A stretch of DNA of 42,347 nt. Origin: Anaerolineae bacterium. Its GTDB lineage: Bacteria; Chloroflexota; Anaerolineae; JAADDB01. The translations under genes were made by a program, and so were the position numbers. Below, in pieces: positions 25,800 through 34,695 of the stretch. Location: the NCBI GenBank assembly GCA_015486845.1, contig WFQU01000151.1, forward strand, positions 1-42,347. Reading direction: 5' to 3'. Within the stretch, counting starts at the first letter, position 1, and each line of letters opens with the position of its first letter. The notes beneath the pieces were generated by a model. That model saw only the letters and a program-made list of their open reading frames with translations, made no database searches and had not been told where the DNA came from.

Positions 25800-26002
25800 G
25801 GTGCCCTCTCCTCTGAGCTGCGCTTAACTTTTCCCCCTCCCCGTGTCGGGGAGGGGGAGGCTTGCCGCCCAAAAGGGCGGCAAGCCAGGGGAGAAGTCTT
25901 ATTCTTAGAGGAGCACTTCCTGCTTTTCCCGTAGTGATGTGGTACAATAAACATGATACACATATAAATTATCCACATGATCGGAAAGGACAAGTTCAAC
26001 GG

Positions 26003-26722
26003 ATGCAACTTCATATCAATCAAAAAATGATCAACCAGCGTAATAAAATCGGTCAATATGTCAGCTTTGCCGGCTTAGCCGTGCTCATTATCGGCCTGGT
26101 TCTCACTTTTCGTGTCCGCCCAGGTAGCCCCAATTATAATACGTACATGGGGGTTGCACTGGTTACGTTGCTGCTCGGCTTTATTGCCGCTCAGATTGGC
26201 AATTATAATTTGCGGCGTTTCGGCAAAGGGCGCGCCGGACAACGCCCCGACGAAAGTTTAGCGGCAGCATTGAAAGGGTTCGATGATCGTTTTGAGCTAT
26301 ACGCCTGGCAACTACCTGTGCCTTACGTGCTTCTATCTCCCTTTGGCCTTTACGTTTTTAGTATCCGCGAGGAAAAAGGGAAAATGATCGTCAATGGCGA
26401 TAAATGGAAACAACCTTTCAACTTCACGCGTTTGCTCCACGTTTTCGGCCAGGAAGGGGTCGGCAATCCAGGACAAGAAGCCACAGCTTCCGCCGAGAAA
26501 CTAAACCGTTTCATTGCCAAGCAGTTACCGGATCTCGATATTACACCACATCCTTTAGTCTTTTTTAGCAACAGCCAGGTAAACATCCAACAAAACAACC
26601 CAACCGTGCCCATTGTCATCGGCAAAGAATTAAAGAAATTTCTACGCCGACAACCATCGGAAATGCAATTGTCAGAATCGGTACGTCAACAGCTTTCCGC
26701 CCTTTTCAGTAGTGAGGAATAA
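26003..26722 (+). CDS. Two-membrane-segment protein with NERD-like cytoplasmic domain
   Basis: The 239-residue protein has a basic start, two hydrophobic segments (VSFAGLAVLIIGLVLTF, about 18-34, and YMGVALVTLLLGFIAAQIG, about 46-64) and a soluble domain of about 170 residues. That domain (DDRFELYAWQLPVPYVLLSPFGLYVF, then KMIVNGDKWKQPFNF) resembles nuclease-related NERD-type domains in strand pattern. No complete catalytic set could be confirmed, so nuclease activity is not claimed. The ATG at 26003 is preceded by GGAAAGGA at a long distance. A longer frame from 25862 runs through the repeats and is unlikely. It stands alone between repeats and a convergent gene. Confidence 0.7.
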   Translation: MQLHINQKMINQRNKIGQYVSFAGLAVLIIGLVLTFRVRPGSPNYNTYMGVALVTLLLGFIAAQIGNYNLRRFGKGRAGQRPDESLAAALKGFDDRFELYAWQLPVPYVLLSPFGLYVFSIREEKGKMIVNGDKWKQPFNFTRLLHVFGQEGVGNPGQEATASAEKLNRFIAKQLPDLDITPHPLVFFSNSQVNIQQNNPTVPIVIGKELKKFLRRQPSEMQLSESVRQQLSALFSSEE

Positions 26723-26880
26723 AATCGAGAAACGACCATAAACGAGGGCAATGCTTCCCAAAAGGCTCTGCCAAAATGAGAAATCAGGCTGGACAGCATA
26801 CTTGGAATCGAGCACTACGCCTGTTTAAGAAGATCGGCGTCAAAGACGCACCGCGCCGGCGGGGGGGGCAACGACCGAAC

Positions 26881-27534
26881 TTACATCGCGTCCAAAACCA
26901 ACTCCACCCGCAGCCGGGCAATGATGGCAATGGCGGCCCTGATTTTAGCTTGATTATGACGGCTATTCGTCCAGGCGCTGGCACCGGAGGGGTGCGGCAA
27001 AGGCACAATGATCCGGCCTGCTATCTCCGTGCTGCTGCCGATAATATCGTCCAACTTCGTTTTGGCGGGATAGAAACGATCGATGGCAACTTTCCCCACT
27101 GGCACGATCACCTGTGGGTTGACCAGGGCAATTTCTCGTTCTAAGAATGGTGCACAGAGCTGTTGTTCCTGACGGCTGGGTTTACGGTCACCGCGGCCAG
27201 AAGGCACTTTACCGGGATAGCATTTCGTCACGGCGGTGATGTAGCAACGTTCGCGACAAACCGCCTCTGGCCAGCCCGCCGCGCCCAACCAGCGCATCAG
27301 TCGATGGCCAGCGGGACCGCTAAAGGGCTGACCGGTCGTTTCCGCTTCCACCCGCCCCGGCGCCTGGCCAATGATCATCAGGCGAGCCTGCCACGGGCCA
27401 CTAAAAATAGCCGTGGACCCCAGCCAGAATCCAGCCTCGGCACACCGCCGGCATTGGTGCATGGCTGTTTGCAACTGCGTCCACGCCGGCGGTGCCGCTT
27501 CGTTTTCCACAGATAGTTTATCTTCGTCGGCCAT
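26881..27534 (-). CDS. Uracil-DNA glycosylase family protein (Fe-S type)
   Basis: Removes uracil from DNA to begin base-excision repair. The 217-residue protein has the family motif A GQAPGRVEAETTGQPFSGPAGHRL near residue 57 and the C-terminal HPSGAS motif near 186. Cysteines at CRRC (about 28-31), KCYPG and QQLC sit in the pattern of the 4Fe-4S cluster seen in family 4/5 enzymes. Subfamily is not certain: the acidic residues right after GQAPG are shifted relative to typical family 4. It begins 6 bases after the stop of the HD-domain gene at 27541, so the two share a transcript. Confidence 0.85.
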   Translation of the reverse strand: MADEDKLSVENEAAPPAWTQLQTAMHQCRRCAEAGFWLGSTAIFSGPWQARLMIIGQAPGRVEAETTGQPFSGPAGHRLMRWLGAAGWPEAVCRERCYITAVTKCYPGKVPSGRGDRKPSRQEQQLCAPFLEREIALVNPQVIVPVGKVAIDRFYPAKTKLDDIIGSSTEIAGRIIVPLPHPSGASAWTNSRHNQAKIRAAIAIIARLRVELVLDAM

Positions 27535-27540
27535 AAACGG

Positions 27541-28134
27541 CTAAGCCTTCTTGGCTAAACGACCGTCTAAGGCTAATTCCGGCGCGATTTCTTGCATTGC
27601 TTTGAGCACCAACGCCACGTGTTCCCACAAATCGACGCCCAAAGCCTCACAGCCGCGTTCGATTTCGTCCCGATGCACGCCAGCAGCAAACCCCTTATCC
27701 TTCCACTTCTTGCGTACCGATTTAACCTTGACATCAGCAATATTTTTACTGGGCCGGACTAACGCTACAGCTGTAATCAAGCCGGTTAGTTCATCTACGG
27801 CGTAGAGCGTTTTCGCCAAAAGCGACGTGCGCGGCACATTCATGTGTTCGGCATGGCCGGCCACCGCGTCAATCAGCTCTCCCGGCCAACCTAAATGGCG
27901 AAAAAGCGCCATCTCGGTACGTGGGTGGCCATCCGGTGCGTTCATATCCGGATGTTTTTCGTAATCTAAGTCATGCACCAAGCCGGTTATGCCAAACAAT
28001 GCCTCATCAGCACCGAACTTCTTAGCGTAGGCCCGCATGCCCGCCTCCACCGCCAACATATGATGGCGCAAGCTCTCCGATTCCGTCCATTCCGTCAGAA
28101 GTTGCCACGCTTCCTCTCGTGTTGGTAATGCCAT
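27541..28134 (-). CDS. HD-domain (HDIG-type) hydrolase
   Basis: 197-residue metal-dependent phosphohydrolase-like protein. Ligand motifs in order are LRHHMLAVE (about residue 23), GLVHDLDYEKHPD with the HD pair (about 53), and VAGHAEHMN (about 92). A later Asp in YAVDELTGL (about 112) completes the set. The shape matches the small HDIG family often annotated near repair genes. The ATG at 28134 follows AGGAGGAG, a very strong ribosome site. The substrate is unknown. Confidence 0.85.
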   Translation of the reverse strand: MALPTREEAWQLLTEWTESESLRHHMLAVEAGMRAYAKKFGADEALFGITGLVHDLDYEKHPDMNAPDGHPRTEMALFRHLGWPGELIDAVAGHAEHMNVPRTSLLAKTLYAVDELTGLITAVALVRPSKNIADVKVKSVRKKWKDKGFAAGVHRDEIERGCEALGVDLWEHVALVLKAMQEIAPELALDGRLAKKA

Positions 28135-28274
28135 TGATCTCCTCCTATACGTTTGCGCTGCTTCCTGCCTGGCACGAACAAGCCGCCACCTTCAAGCAGC
28201 GAAAGGTAGCGGCCAGTTTCTAATGTGCTCCAGCCTCTTCTATTTTAAGCCGCAAACGTACTCTCGGCAAAAAT

Positions 28275-29261
28275 TTACTCTAAGAATGGTTGTAATCGTC
28301 GCGTACGGCTGGGATGGCGCAAACGGGAAAGTGCGTCGGACTCGATCTGCCGGGCTCGTTCCCGCGTCACACCGAATTTTTTTCCCACTTCTTCCAGCGT
28401 GCGGAATTGGCCATCCTTAAGCCCATAGCGCCACATAAGCACCTGCATTTCCCGGGCCGGCAATTCGTCCAAAACGGACTCAACCTGCTGACGCAGTATA
28501 GTTCGGGTTGCGACTTCCTCAGGGGGAACACTGTCCTCAGCGACAAGAAAATCGCCGCTGGTATGGTTGCCATCTTCCCCTAACGGTTGGTCGAGGCTCA
28601 TCGCCCGTTGGTTGAGTTTGAGAATACGCTCGACGCGGTCCTCTGCCCACCCTAAATAGGATGCCAGCTCAACAATAGACGGCTTATGGCCCAACCGTTG
28701 GGAGAGAATACGCACCGCTTTGTTCAATTTGCCAATCTGATCATGAATATGTACCGGCAAGCGCACCGTCCGGCTTTGATCAGCAATGCTGCGGCTAACA
28801 GCCTGTCGTATCCACCATGTAGCATAAGTGCTGAATTTATAACCGCGGTGGTAATCGAACTTCTCTACCGCCCGCATTAAACCCAAGTTCCCCTCCTGAA
28901 TCAAGTCAAGAAGGGGTATACCTCGTCCAGCATAGCGTTTAGCAATACTCACGACCAACCGGGAATTAGCAGCAATAAGGTGTTCTCGCGCTTTCTCCCC
29001 AGCAGCAATCTGGCATTCCATCCGCTCCCGTTCTGCCGGCAAGAGTTTTTCTCGCCCTTCACAAAGCCGTTGTCTGGCTTGCTCCCCGCCCTCTATTGCT
29101 TGAGCCAGCGAAACCTCTTCAGATGCTGTTAGCAATGGAACCTGAGCAATCTCCTGTAAATAGATATCCAAAATATCCCACGAACCGCCACCCCTCACCG
29201 TCTCTGGAAAAGGCGATGAAGCATTCGTTGTATGATGGTCATTGGTCGTTGACACAGCCAC
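28275..29261 (-). CDS. RNA polymerase sigma factor, RpoD/SigA-like (region 1.1 lacking)
   Basis: Group 1/2 sigma-70 factor of 328 residues. Region 1.2 is seen as [21 protein letters not shown] and region 2 as [39 protein letters not shown]. The -10-reading [20 protein letters not shown] follows. Region 3 includes [20 protein letters not shown]. Region 4 has [11 protein letters not shown] and the -35 helix-turn-helix [21 protein letters not shown]. No long acidic region 1.1 is present, as in many group 2 factors and some thermophile SigA proteins. It starts at GTG 29261 behind AAAGGAG. It may be the primary or a stationary-phase sigma; the window cannot decide. Confidence 0.93.
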   Translation of the reverse strand: MAVSTTNDHHTTNASSPFPETVRGGGSWDILDIYLQEIAQVPLLTASEEVSLAQAIEGGEQARQRLCEGREKLLPAERERMECQIAAGEKAREHLIAANSRLVVSIAKRYAGRGIPLLDLIQEGNLGLMRAVEKFDYHRGYKFSTYATWWIRQAVSRSIADQSRTVRLPVHIHDQIGKLNKAVRILSQRLGHKPSIVELASYLGWAEDRVERILKLNQRAMSLDQPLGEDGNHTSGDFLVAEDSVPPEEVATRTILRQQVESVLDELPAREMQVLMWRYGLKDGQFRTLEEVGKKFGVTRERARQIESDALSRLRHPSRTRRLQPFLE

Positions 29262-29339
29262 GGCTCTCCTTTCAGCGGTTATACCGCGCTACGATGTAAT
29301 ATCTCGATGTTTGCTGAGCGAAAAGACAGATGCGTTCGC

Positions 29340-30206
29340 TTAAGAACGAAACTTATAGATGCCGTTTTCAATGGGCCAGACAGCATTACACTGCGGGCAA
29401 CGTACGTCCTCCTCTCCTTCAATTAAGGATTCGTTGCCACAAACAGGGCAACGAAAAACAGAACCTTCACTACGTAAAGTGTGCGTTGGTGTAGCCAGCG
29501 TGAATAAGCTGGGCGTCAATTTCCATAAAGCGCCTACACCTTGGATTTTATCGTCAGCCCAAGCCAGCCAGGTAGGCGGAAACGTCCTTTTCAAAAGAGG
29601 CCAGCGAAAATGAGAGACCGATAGCTCTCGCTCTATCCGCCAAGCATTCTGTTGCAACTGTTGGGTCATCCAGCCAGGGTGGAAATCGAAATTCAGCGGC
29701 ACGAATTCGTAAGGCCGCTCATCGAACGGGCTCCACACCTGCTGCCTGACCAAGTAACGGCCGATAGCCTTCAAATTGCGCTTGTTGGCGTATTCCAGAA
29801 CAGCATGCCCCTCTCCACGCGTGACGCGGTTAATTTCTTGCAAGGCGGCCGGCACATTCTGTAAATGATGCATTACCCGAACCATTACGACTGCATCGAT
29901 CCGGCCACTTCGTAAAGGCAACCGGTAGACATCCCCTTGCACGAAACGGAAACGGGAATCGTGTCCCCAACGTTCCTGCGCCTGACGCAACATAGATTCG
30001 GCGTAATCCAGCAAAATGACCTGCTTGTAGCCGTCGTAGAGATCGGCCAAACGACCAAAACCAGCACCGATCTCAACCAAGACCTCCCCCGTCGGGGGCA
30101 ACAATTTCTGCACAGCCCGGCGTTCCGCCAGGTTTTCGTATTGGCGTTCTTCCGTCCAGAAGGCCTGCTGGTAATCGCTTCCTTCGTAATCACAAACGTG
30201 TGGCAT
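29340..30206 (-). CDS. SAM-dependent methyltransferase with C-terminal zinc ribbon
   Basis: 288-residue class I methyltransferase. The AdoMet motif I VLVEIGAGFGRLADLY is near residue 45, the acidic end of strand 2 is VILLDYAESML, and VQGDVYRLPLRSGRIDAVVMVRVMHHL is typical of the Methyltransf_11 group. A Trm112-like zinc ribbon closes the protein: FRCPVCGNES and VRCPQCNAVWPIENGIY. The combination resembles small-molecule or tRNA-related methyltransferases, but the target is unknown. The ATG at 30206 follows AGGAG. Its leader contains a near-perfect parS site (30227-30242), so expression may be affected by ParB. Confidence 0.85.
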   Translation of the reverse strand: MPHVCDYEGSDYQQAFWTEERQYENLAERRAVQKLLPPTGEVLVEIGAGFGRLADLYDGYKQVILLDYAESMLRQAQERWGHDSRFRFVQGDVYRLPLRSGRIDAVVMVRVMHHLQNVPAALQEINRVTRGEGHAVLEYANKRNLKAIGRYLVRQQVWSPFDERPYEFVPLNFDFHPGWMTQQLQQNAWRIERELSVSHFRWPLLKRTFPPTWLAWADDKIQGVGALWKLTPSLFTLATPTHTLRSEGSVFRCPVCGNESLIEGEEDVRCPQCNAVWPIENGIYKFRS

Positions 30207-30226
30207 TGTGCTCCTAATAGTGAGCG

Positions 30227-30242
30227 TGTTTCACGTGAAACG
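30227..30242. promoter_or_regulatory. parS-like ParB-binding site
   Basis: TGTTTCACGTGAAACG matches the conserved bacterial parS sequence at 15 of 16 bases, including the full palindromic core GTTTCACGTGAAAC. It lies between the -10 box (30263-30268) and the start codon (30206) of the minus-strand methyltransferase gene. No second copy was seen in the window. Confidence 0.8.
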
Positions 30243-30262
30243 CTCCCTGAATTTCGTCTCCC

Positions 30263-30271
30263 ATTATAGCA
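30263..30271 (-). promoter_or_regulatory. Extended -10 promoter of the methyltransferase gene
   Basis: Minus strand TGCTATAAT (TG-n-TATAAT). The predicted start of transcription is near 30256, about a dozen bases before the parS palindrome. Confidence 0.55.
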
Positions 30272-30372
30272 GATGAAAAGACGAATTTCAAGGGTTTTTG
30301 TGTATTTTTACATGAAAATTTATCTATCTTTGCCAACATCCTGACCGGAACGGGTGCATTGCGGCCCCTCTG

Positions 30373-30381
30373 TGCTATAAT
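30373..30381 (+). promoter_or_regulatory. Extended -10 promoter for RNase HI and the helicase
   Basis: Plus strand TGCTATAAT with no recognisable -35 box. It is divergent from, and of the same extended -10 type as, the promoter at 30263-30271. The leader to 30617 contains a diverged dispersed repeat (about 30437-30492) and no gene. Confidence 0.5.
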
Positions 30382-30617
30382 GGAAGTCCGAAGCAAATCC
30401 AGGGTGGCTGCAGGTAATGTCTAGCGACATGGGCTTACAGCACATCACAGCGAATGGAAGTCAGATTAGTGTGCATCAGCGTTCTGTTTTTTAGCGACGT
30501 TCCTTGCACACTGAACAAAAACTAACGCGAAGCTGCCAGAGACACAACGAGAATAAAAAACTTTGCGGCCTGGCGTTGACTTTTTGGCTCTGGCTTGTCC
30601 AAGTGAGAGAATAACAC

Positions 30618-31100
30618 ATGATCCAACCAGTAGTAATGCCCAGCGTAACAATCTTCAGCGATGGCGCTTGCCGAGGCAATCCTGGCCCAGGCGGGTGGGC
30701 TGCGTTACTGCGCTACAATAGCCACGAGAAGCTACTCAGCGGCGCTGCGAGCCATACCACCAACAACAGAATGGAATTGCGGGCAGCCATCCGGGCGTTG
30801 CAAGCTCTAAAGCAACCCTGCCAGGTGGATTTCTACACCGATTCCCGCTATTTGCAGCAGGGAATCACACAATGGCTGGCTAACTGGCAGGCTAACGGAT
30901 GGCTCACAGGCCGTAAGACAGCCGTGAAAAATCGCGACCTTTGGCAAGCGTTAGCTGCTGCTATTCGGCAACACCATATCCGCTGGCACTGGGTGAAAGG
31001 ACACGCTGGGCACCCAGAAAACGAGCAGGTGGATCAGGCAGCGCGGTCCGCTTTGGAAAGGGACAGCAGCCGTGCGGCGCCGGACCTGGAGCAAAGGTGA
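30618..31100 (+). CDS. rnhA: Ribonuclease HI
   Basis: Cuts the RNA strand of RNA-DNA hybrids, removing R-loops and primer remains. The 160-residue protein shows the four catalytic carboxylates in order: [17 protein letters not shown] (about residue 15), [10 protein letters not shown] (Glu about 53), FYTDSRYL (Asp about 75) and [13 protein letters not shown] (Asp near 140). The basic handle helix is present around [19 protein letters not shown]. Start ATG 30618; an internal ATG at 30636 is possible. The stop codon lies one base before the ATG of the helicase-exonuclease gene, so translation of the two is probably coupled. Confidence 0.95.
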   Translation: MIQPVVMPSVTIFSDGACRGNPGPGGWAALLRYNSHEKLLSGAASHTTNNRMELRAAIRALQALKQPCQVDFYTDSRYLQQGITQWLANWQANGWLTGRKTAVKNRDLWQALAAAIRQHHIRWHWVKGHAGHPENEQVDQAARSALERDSSRAAPDLEQR

Positions 31101-31101
31101 A

Positions 31102-34100
31102 ATGGATATCTCCGTGCCGACCTTCCCTGGGATGCTTAACGCCAACCAAATACGCGCCGTAACACACCCGGATGGCCCGTTATTGATCGTTGCCGGCCCG
31201 GGCAGCGGCAAAACGCGCGTTATTACCCAACGCATCCTCTGGCTGTTACACCAGCGCCAAGTGCCGCCGGAGCGCATTTTGGCGCTGACTTTCACAAATC
31301 ATGCCTGTGACGAAATGGCCACCCGGATAGCCGACGAAATAGGCACCATTAGTCAGCGGTTGTGGATTCATACCTTCCACGCTGTCAGCCTGCGCATCCT
31401 ACGCCGCCACGGCGAGAAAATCAACCTGCCTTCGTATTTCACCGTAGCCGATGAAGATGAACAGCGTTACTGGCTACAAAAAGCGGTAGCCGCCAGCGGA
31501 TTAAACCAGGAAAGGTATTCGGTGCGTCGCTTGTTGGACTATATCAGCCGGCGCAAAGCACAAATGCGTCGGGTCGACATTGCTGGTGAGAATGAAGACC
31601 CAGTCCTGGCCGAAGCGGCGCAGCGCTATCAGGACTATCTACGCCAGGCTAACCTTCTTGACTTCGACGACCTCATCAACCAGGCTGTCGTCCTCTTGCA
31701 ACGACACCGAGATGTGCGCCGCAGCTACAACGAACGGCTGGCTTATCTCTTGGTGGACGAATACCAGGATATCGATGCTGCACAATACGAATTACTGCGG
31801 TTACTAACGCCTCCAGGCAAGCAGATCAGCGCCGTGGCCGATCCGAACCAATCTATTTACGGCTGGCGCGGCGCTAATCCTGGTCTCATCCAGCGCTTCC
31901 AACGTGATTTCCGCCCCACGACCATCACCTTGGAAAAGAGCTACCGGGCGCCGGCTAATTTGTTGAAGGCCGCCCAATTTTTCATCAATCAGGGGAATGG
32001 CTATCCCCAGCAGTTACAAGCCACACACCCCGCGGGCACACCAATATACCATTATATTCTGACGCATCAATCCCAAGAAGGTGCCTTAATCGGCCGACTC
32101 ATTCATAGCTTGCACGAAAAAGGATACGCCTACCGAGATATAGTCATCCTTTACCGCACCCACAGGCTGGCCGACGCACTGCAACAACAACTTTTGCAGC
32201 AAAATATCCCGCTGCAACGCATCGAACCAGATAGCTTCTTCGCCCGAGAAGACGTCAAAGAGATTATACATTATTTGGAAATGTACCAGACTTATAGGGA
32301 GTATGACTTTCTGGCCGCCCTCAATTACCCGCACACGCTCATTGATGAGTCTACTGCGCTGCAATTACAACACATCGAACAGCGGGAGAACCTCACTTTG
32401 CCGCAACTGGCCGCCCGGGCGGACCAGTTCTCCGAAATATCACCATTAAGTCGCTACCGGTTGCGCCAGTTCTCCACTTTTATCGATACCTGGCGACACG
32501 ACACCGCGAACCAAAACGTCGTGGAACAGGCCCAATACCTTTTACGGCAAATCGAACAGCGTCGTTCTCCTTGGACACGGGCGGAAGAGACACTGCTGGA
32601 TGGCTTTCAGGCCGCCGTACAATTCCCAGAAGCGTTAGCATGTTTGTACCAGGCTATTGCTAAACAACAGCCTATCAACATCATTTATCCCGATTCTTTC
32701 GACGGACGCGCTGCAGCCTTCCTGTTGTCCGCTTTCCTGCGCCGGTTTTGGCCTATCCAGGTGCAAAGCATGCTGGCCGGCGCCAGTGCGTCCTCTTTGG
32801 GCGCAGGCTGTGTCCTGCTTTTGGGCGCTGTGCAGGAGCCGCCCCAAGCGCAAGACGTAGCCCGTTTGGGGCCGTGCGCCCAGGAAAGTCACCCCTACCC
32901 GTGGACTGTTTGTGCCTGGGAATTAGCCGGTGACCTTTTAGTACGATTCGAAGGGCAAAAAGAGGACGCATACACATTTTACGACTTAGAAACCACCGGC
33001 ACCAACGTTTACAAAGACGAGATCATCGAAATAGCCGCGCAGCGCGTCGAGCCCGGCGCGCCGAGCCCGGCGCCGTTTTTCCACCATTTCGTTCGTCCCA
33101 GCCAACACAGTTATATCCCGGGTGCAGCCAGCCGCGTGCACCACATTTACTGGGCCGACGTAGCCAATCAGCCGACTGTTGATAAGTTATTGCCAGCATT
33201 TCTTGCCTACAGCCGGGGGACAACCTTAGTCGGGCACAATATTCAACGATTTGATAACCGTCTCGTGAATCGCGAACTGGGGCGATACTTGGATGCTCGT
33301 CTCGATCTGCCCAGTATCGATACCCTACCCTTGGCGCGTCGGCTGTTGCCGGGCGAACAGCGTTACCGGCAAGAACAACTTCTACGCCGCCTGGGCCTGG
33401 CCAAAAAACAGACCCATCGCGCTGATGACGATGTGCACCAAGTACAAGCGCTTTTCTACGCATTGTTAGACCGAAATTTACGGCAGCAAGCTCGCCGAGC
33501 CACCCCCGACCTATTGCCCCTTATCGGAGCTGTTCTCCTGTTAGACAACAGTTCCCCAGAGGATGAAAACGAAGCGTTGTTGTACGGCGCAGCGCGCGTT
33601 TGGCAGCGCAGCAACGGCCAGTTGCCGGAAGTAGATCACTTTTTGCGAACGCTGCCAGAAGCAGAACAGTGGAATCTCATACAAAAGCTCTCCGTTTTAG
33701 CCCAGCTTCCACTGCCGTTGGATGAAGAAACCAGCGCCTGGGAGGGTTTACGCAGCGAATTTCTGGATCAGGTCACTGCTTTCGTCGACCGGAATCAGGA
33801 TGCTGACTGGCGCAATTTCCTGGACTACCAGGCGCTGCGCACCAGTTTGGACGAAGCCGATCCGAACGCTGATAGGGTAACTATGATGACACTACACAAC
33901 GCCAAAGGGAGCGAATATCGAGTCGTCTTTATCACTTCTCTAGAAGAGAATCACCTACCTTTGTGGCGACAAAAGGGGGCGGACGGCGTCGAGGAAGAAC
34001 GCCGTCTATTTTATGTGGGCCTGACCCGAGCCAAAGAGCGGCTCTACCTGATTTCAGTGAAAGATCGGGGGGACGATTTTATCCGCTCGCCCTCACCCTT

Positions 34101-34179
34101 TGTCTTCCAACTGCCCCCGGCGCTGGTAAAGCGGTACGCCATCGATAAGAACGGTCACTGGCAGCCGCTCCCTTCGTGA
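31102..34179 (+). CDS. UvrD/PcrA-type SF1 helicase with internal DEDDh (DnaQ-like) 3'-5' exonuclease domain
   Basis: 1025-residue fusion. The helicase motifs are Walker A AGPGSGKTR (about residue 32), LTFTNHACDEMATRI, and Walker B LLVDEYQDID (about 218). These are followed by VADPNQSIYGWRGA (about 245), LEKSYRAP (about 277), motif V MTLHNAKGSEYRVVFI (about 930) and motif VI RRLFYVGLTRAKERLYL (about 966). In between (about 622-780) lies a full DEDDh exonuclease: ExoI FYDLETTG, ExoII LVGHNIQRFDNRLV and ExoIII HRADDDVHQ. A further insert at about 520-610 (INIIYPDSFDGRAAAFLL) was not recognised. The nuclease occupies the place of, or follows, the 2B subdomain. The ATG at 31102 with AAAGGTG was chosen. 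Likely role: processing blocked forks or R-loops together with the coupled RNase HI; this is inference. Confidence 0.9.
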   Translation: MDISVPTFPGMLNANQIRAVTHPDGPLLIVAGPGSGKTRVITQRILWLLHQRQVPPERILALTFTNHACDEMATRIADEIGTISQRLWIHTFHAVSLRILRRHGEKINLPSYFTVADEDEQRYWLQKAVAASGLNQERYSVRRLLDYISRRKAQMRRVDIAGENEDPVLAEAAQRYQDYLRQANLLDFDDLINQAVVLLQRHRDVRRSYNERLAYLLVDEYQDIDAAQYELLRLLTPPGKQISAVADPNQSIYGWRGANPGLIQRFQRDFRPTTITLEKSYRAPANLLKAAQFFINQGNGYPQQLQATHPAGTPIYHYILTHQSQEGALIGRLIHSLHEKGYAYRDIVILYRTHRLADALQQQLLQQNIPLQRIEPDSFFAREDVKEIIHYLEMYQTYREYDFLAALNYPHTLIDESTALQLQHIEQRENLTLPQLAARADQFSEISPLSRYRLRQFSTFIDTWRHDTANQNVVEQAQYLLRQIEQRRSPWTRAEETLLDGFQAAVQFPEALACLYQAIAKQQPINIIYPDSFDGRAAAFLLSAFLRRFWPIQVQSMLAGASASSLGAGCVLLLGAVQEPPQAQDVARLGPCAQESHPYPWTVCAWELAGDLLVRFEGQKEDAYTFYDLETTGTNVYKDEIIEIAAQRVEPGAPSPAPFFHHFVRPSQHSYIPGAASRVHHIYWADVANQPTVDKLLPAFLAYSRGTTLVGHNIQRFDNRLVNRELGRYLDARLDLPSIDTLPLARRLLPGEQRYRQEQLLRRLGLAKKQTHRADDDVHQVQALFYALLDRNLRQQARRATPDLLPLIGAVLLLDNSSPEDENEALLYGAARVWQRSNGQLPEVDHFLRTLPEAEQWNLIQKLSVLAQLPLPLDEETSAWEGLRSEFLDQVTAFVDRNQDADWRNFLDYQALRTSLDEADPNADRVTMMTLHNAKGSEYRVVFITSLEENHLPLWRQKGADGVEEERRLFYVGLTRAKERLYLISVKDRGDDFIRSPSPFVFQLPPALVKRYAIDKNGHWQPLPS

Positions 34180-34236
34180 TAGACGCTGTAGGCTCACCGT
34201 CATCAACGCCGTTCAATATTACAAATCGTTCTGAAT

Positions 34237-34279
34237 AGAAGCAGACGGCTTTGTATAGCAAAGCCGTCTGCTTCTTTGT
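34237..34279. terminator. Strong hairpin terminator after the helicase gene
   Basis: A perfect 17-bp stem (34237-34253 with 34259-34275) around TATAG is followed by TTGTG. The T-run is short, but stem length and position support termination; it may act in both directions, serving spoVS too. Confidence 0.7.
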
Positions 34280-34350
34280 GGTGGGTCATGCAGTTGCTCG
34301 TCTTCTATAATAATCAGTCTAACAGTTTAGTCGCCATGTCTAAAGGTTCA

Positions 34351-34695
34351 TCAAACCCAAACGGAAAAACGAATCGCAGTACGTGACTGTCCCCTAATGT
34401 CCACTTCAACAAAAGAAGGCAGACAAGCTAAGGAAAGATGATCTTCCTCCAAATAGCTGGAAGCAATAGCAATGGATTTCACAGCTTGGTTGACAGCACT
34501 GGCACCTATTGCCTGTACCTGGACAACACTTTCCTCACGCAAAATACCGGCAATGGCCCCCGCTACGGCTGTCGGCTTAGAAGAGGATGATACTTTTATT
34601 AGTTCTGAACTATTTTCGGGCAGATGCGTTTGGGGGAACGGCACAATTATCTCCTTATCTACTCTCGTAGGTATTCCGCTGTGAACAGTCACCAT
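34351..34695 (-). CDS. spoVS: Stage V sporulation protein S (SpoVS) family protein
   Basis: Small Alba-like nucleic-acid-binding protein. After a 30-residue leader the sequence ELIKVSSSSKPTAVAGAIAG is followed by ILREESVVQVQAIGASAVNQAVKSIAIA and TAIRF. This closely follows the ~86-residue SpoVS of Bacillus, where the protein influences late sporulation and septation. SpoVS homologues also occur in non-sporulating lineages including Chloroflexota and Thermus, so no sporulation is implied. The first 30 residues may be a real extension or an over-long start; the ATG at 34695 has AGAGGAAGG upstream. It is a single-gene unit on the minus strand. Confidence 0.88.
   Translation of the reverse strand: MVTVHSGIPTRVDKEIIVPFPQTHLPENSSELIKVSSSSKPTAVAGAIAGILREESVVQVQAIGASAVNQAVKSIAIASSYLEEDHLSLACLPSFVEVDIRGQSRTAIRFSVWV

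Noticed and set aside
25969-25977. Perfect DnaA box TTATCCACA, which with the parS site could suggest a replication origin
   Set aside because: A single box without a cluster, AT-rich unwinding region, dnaA or dnaN. One copy is expected by chance; no origin is claimed.
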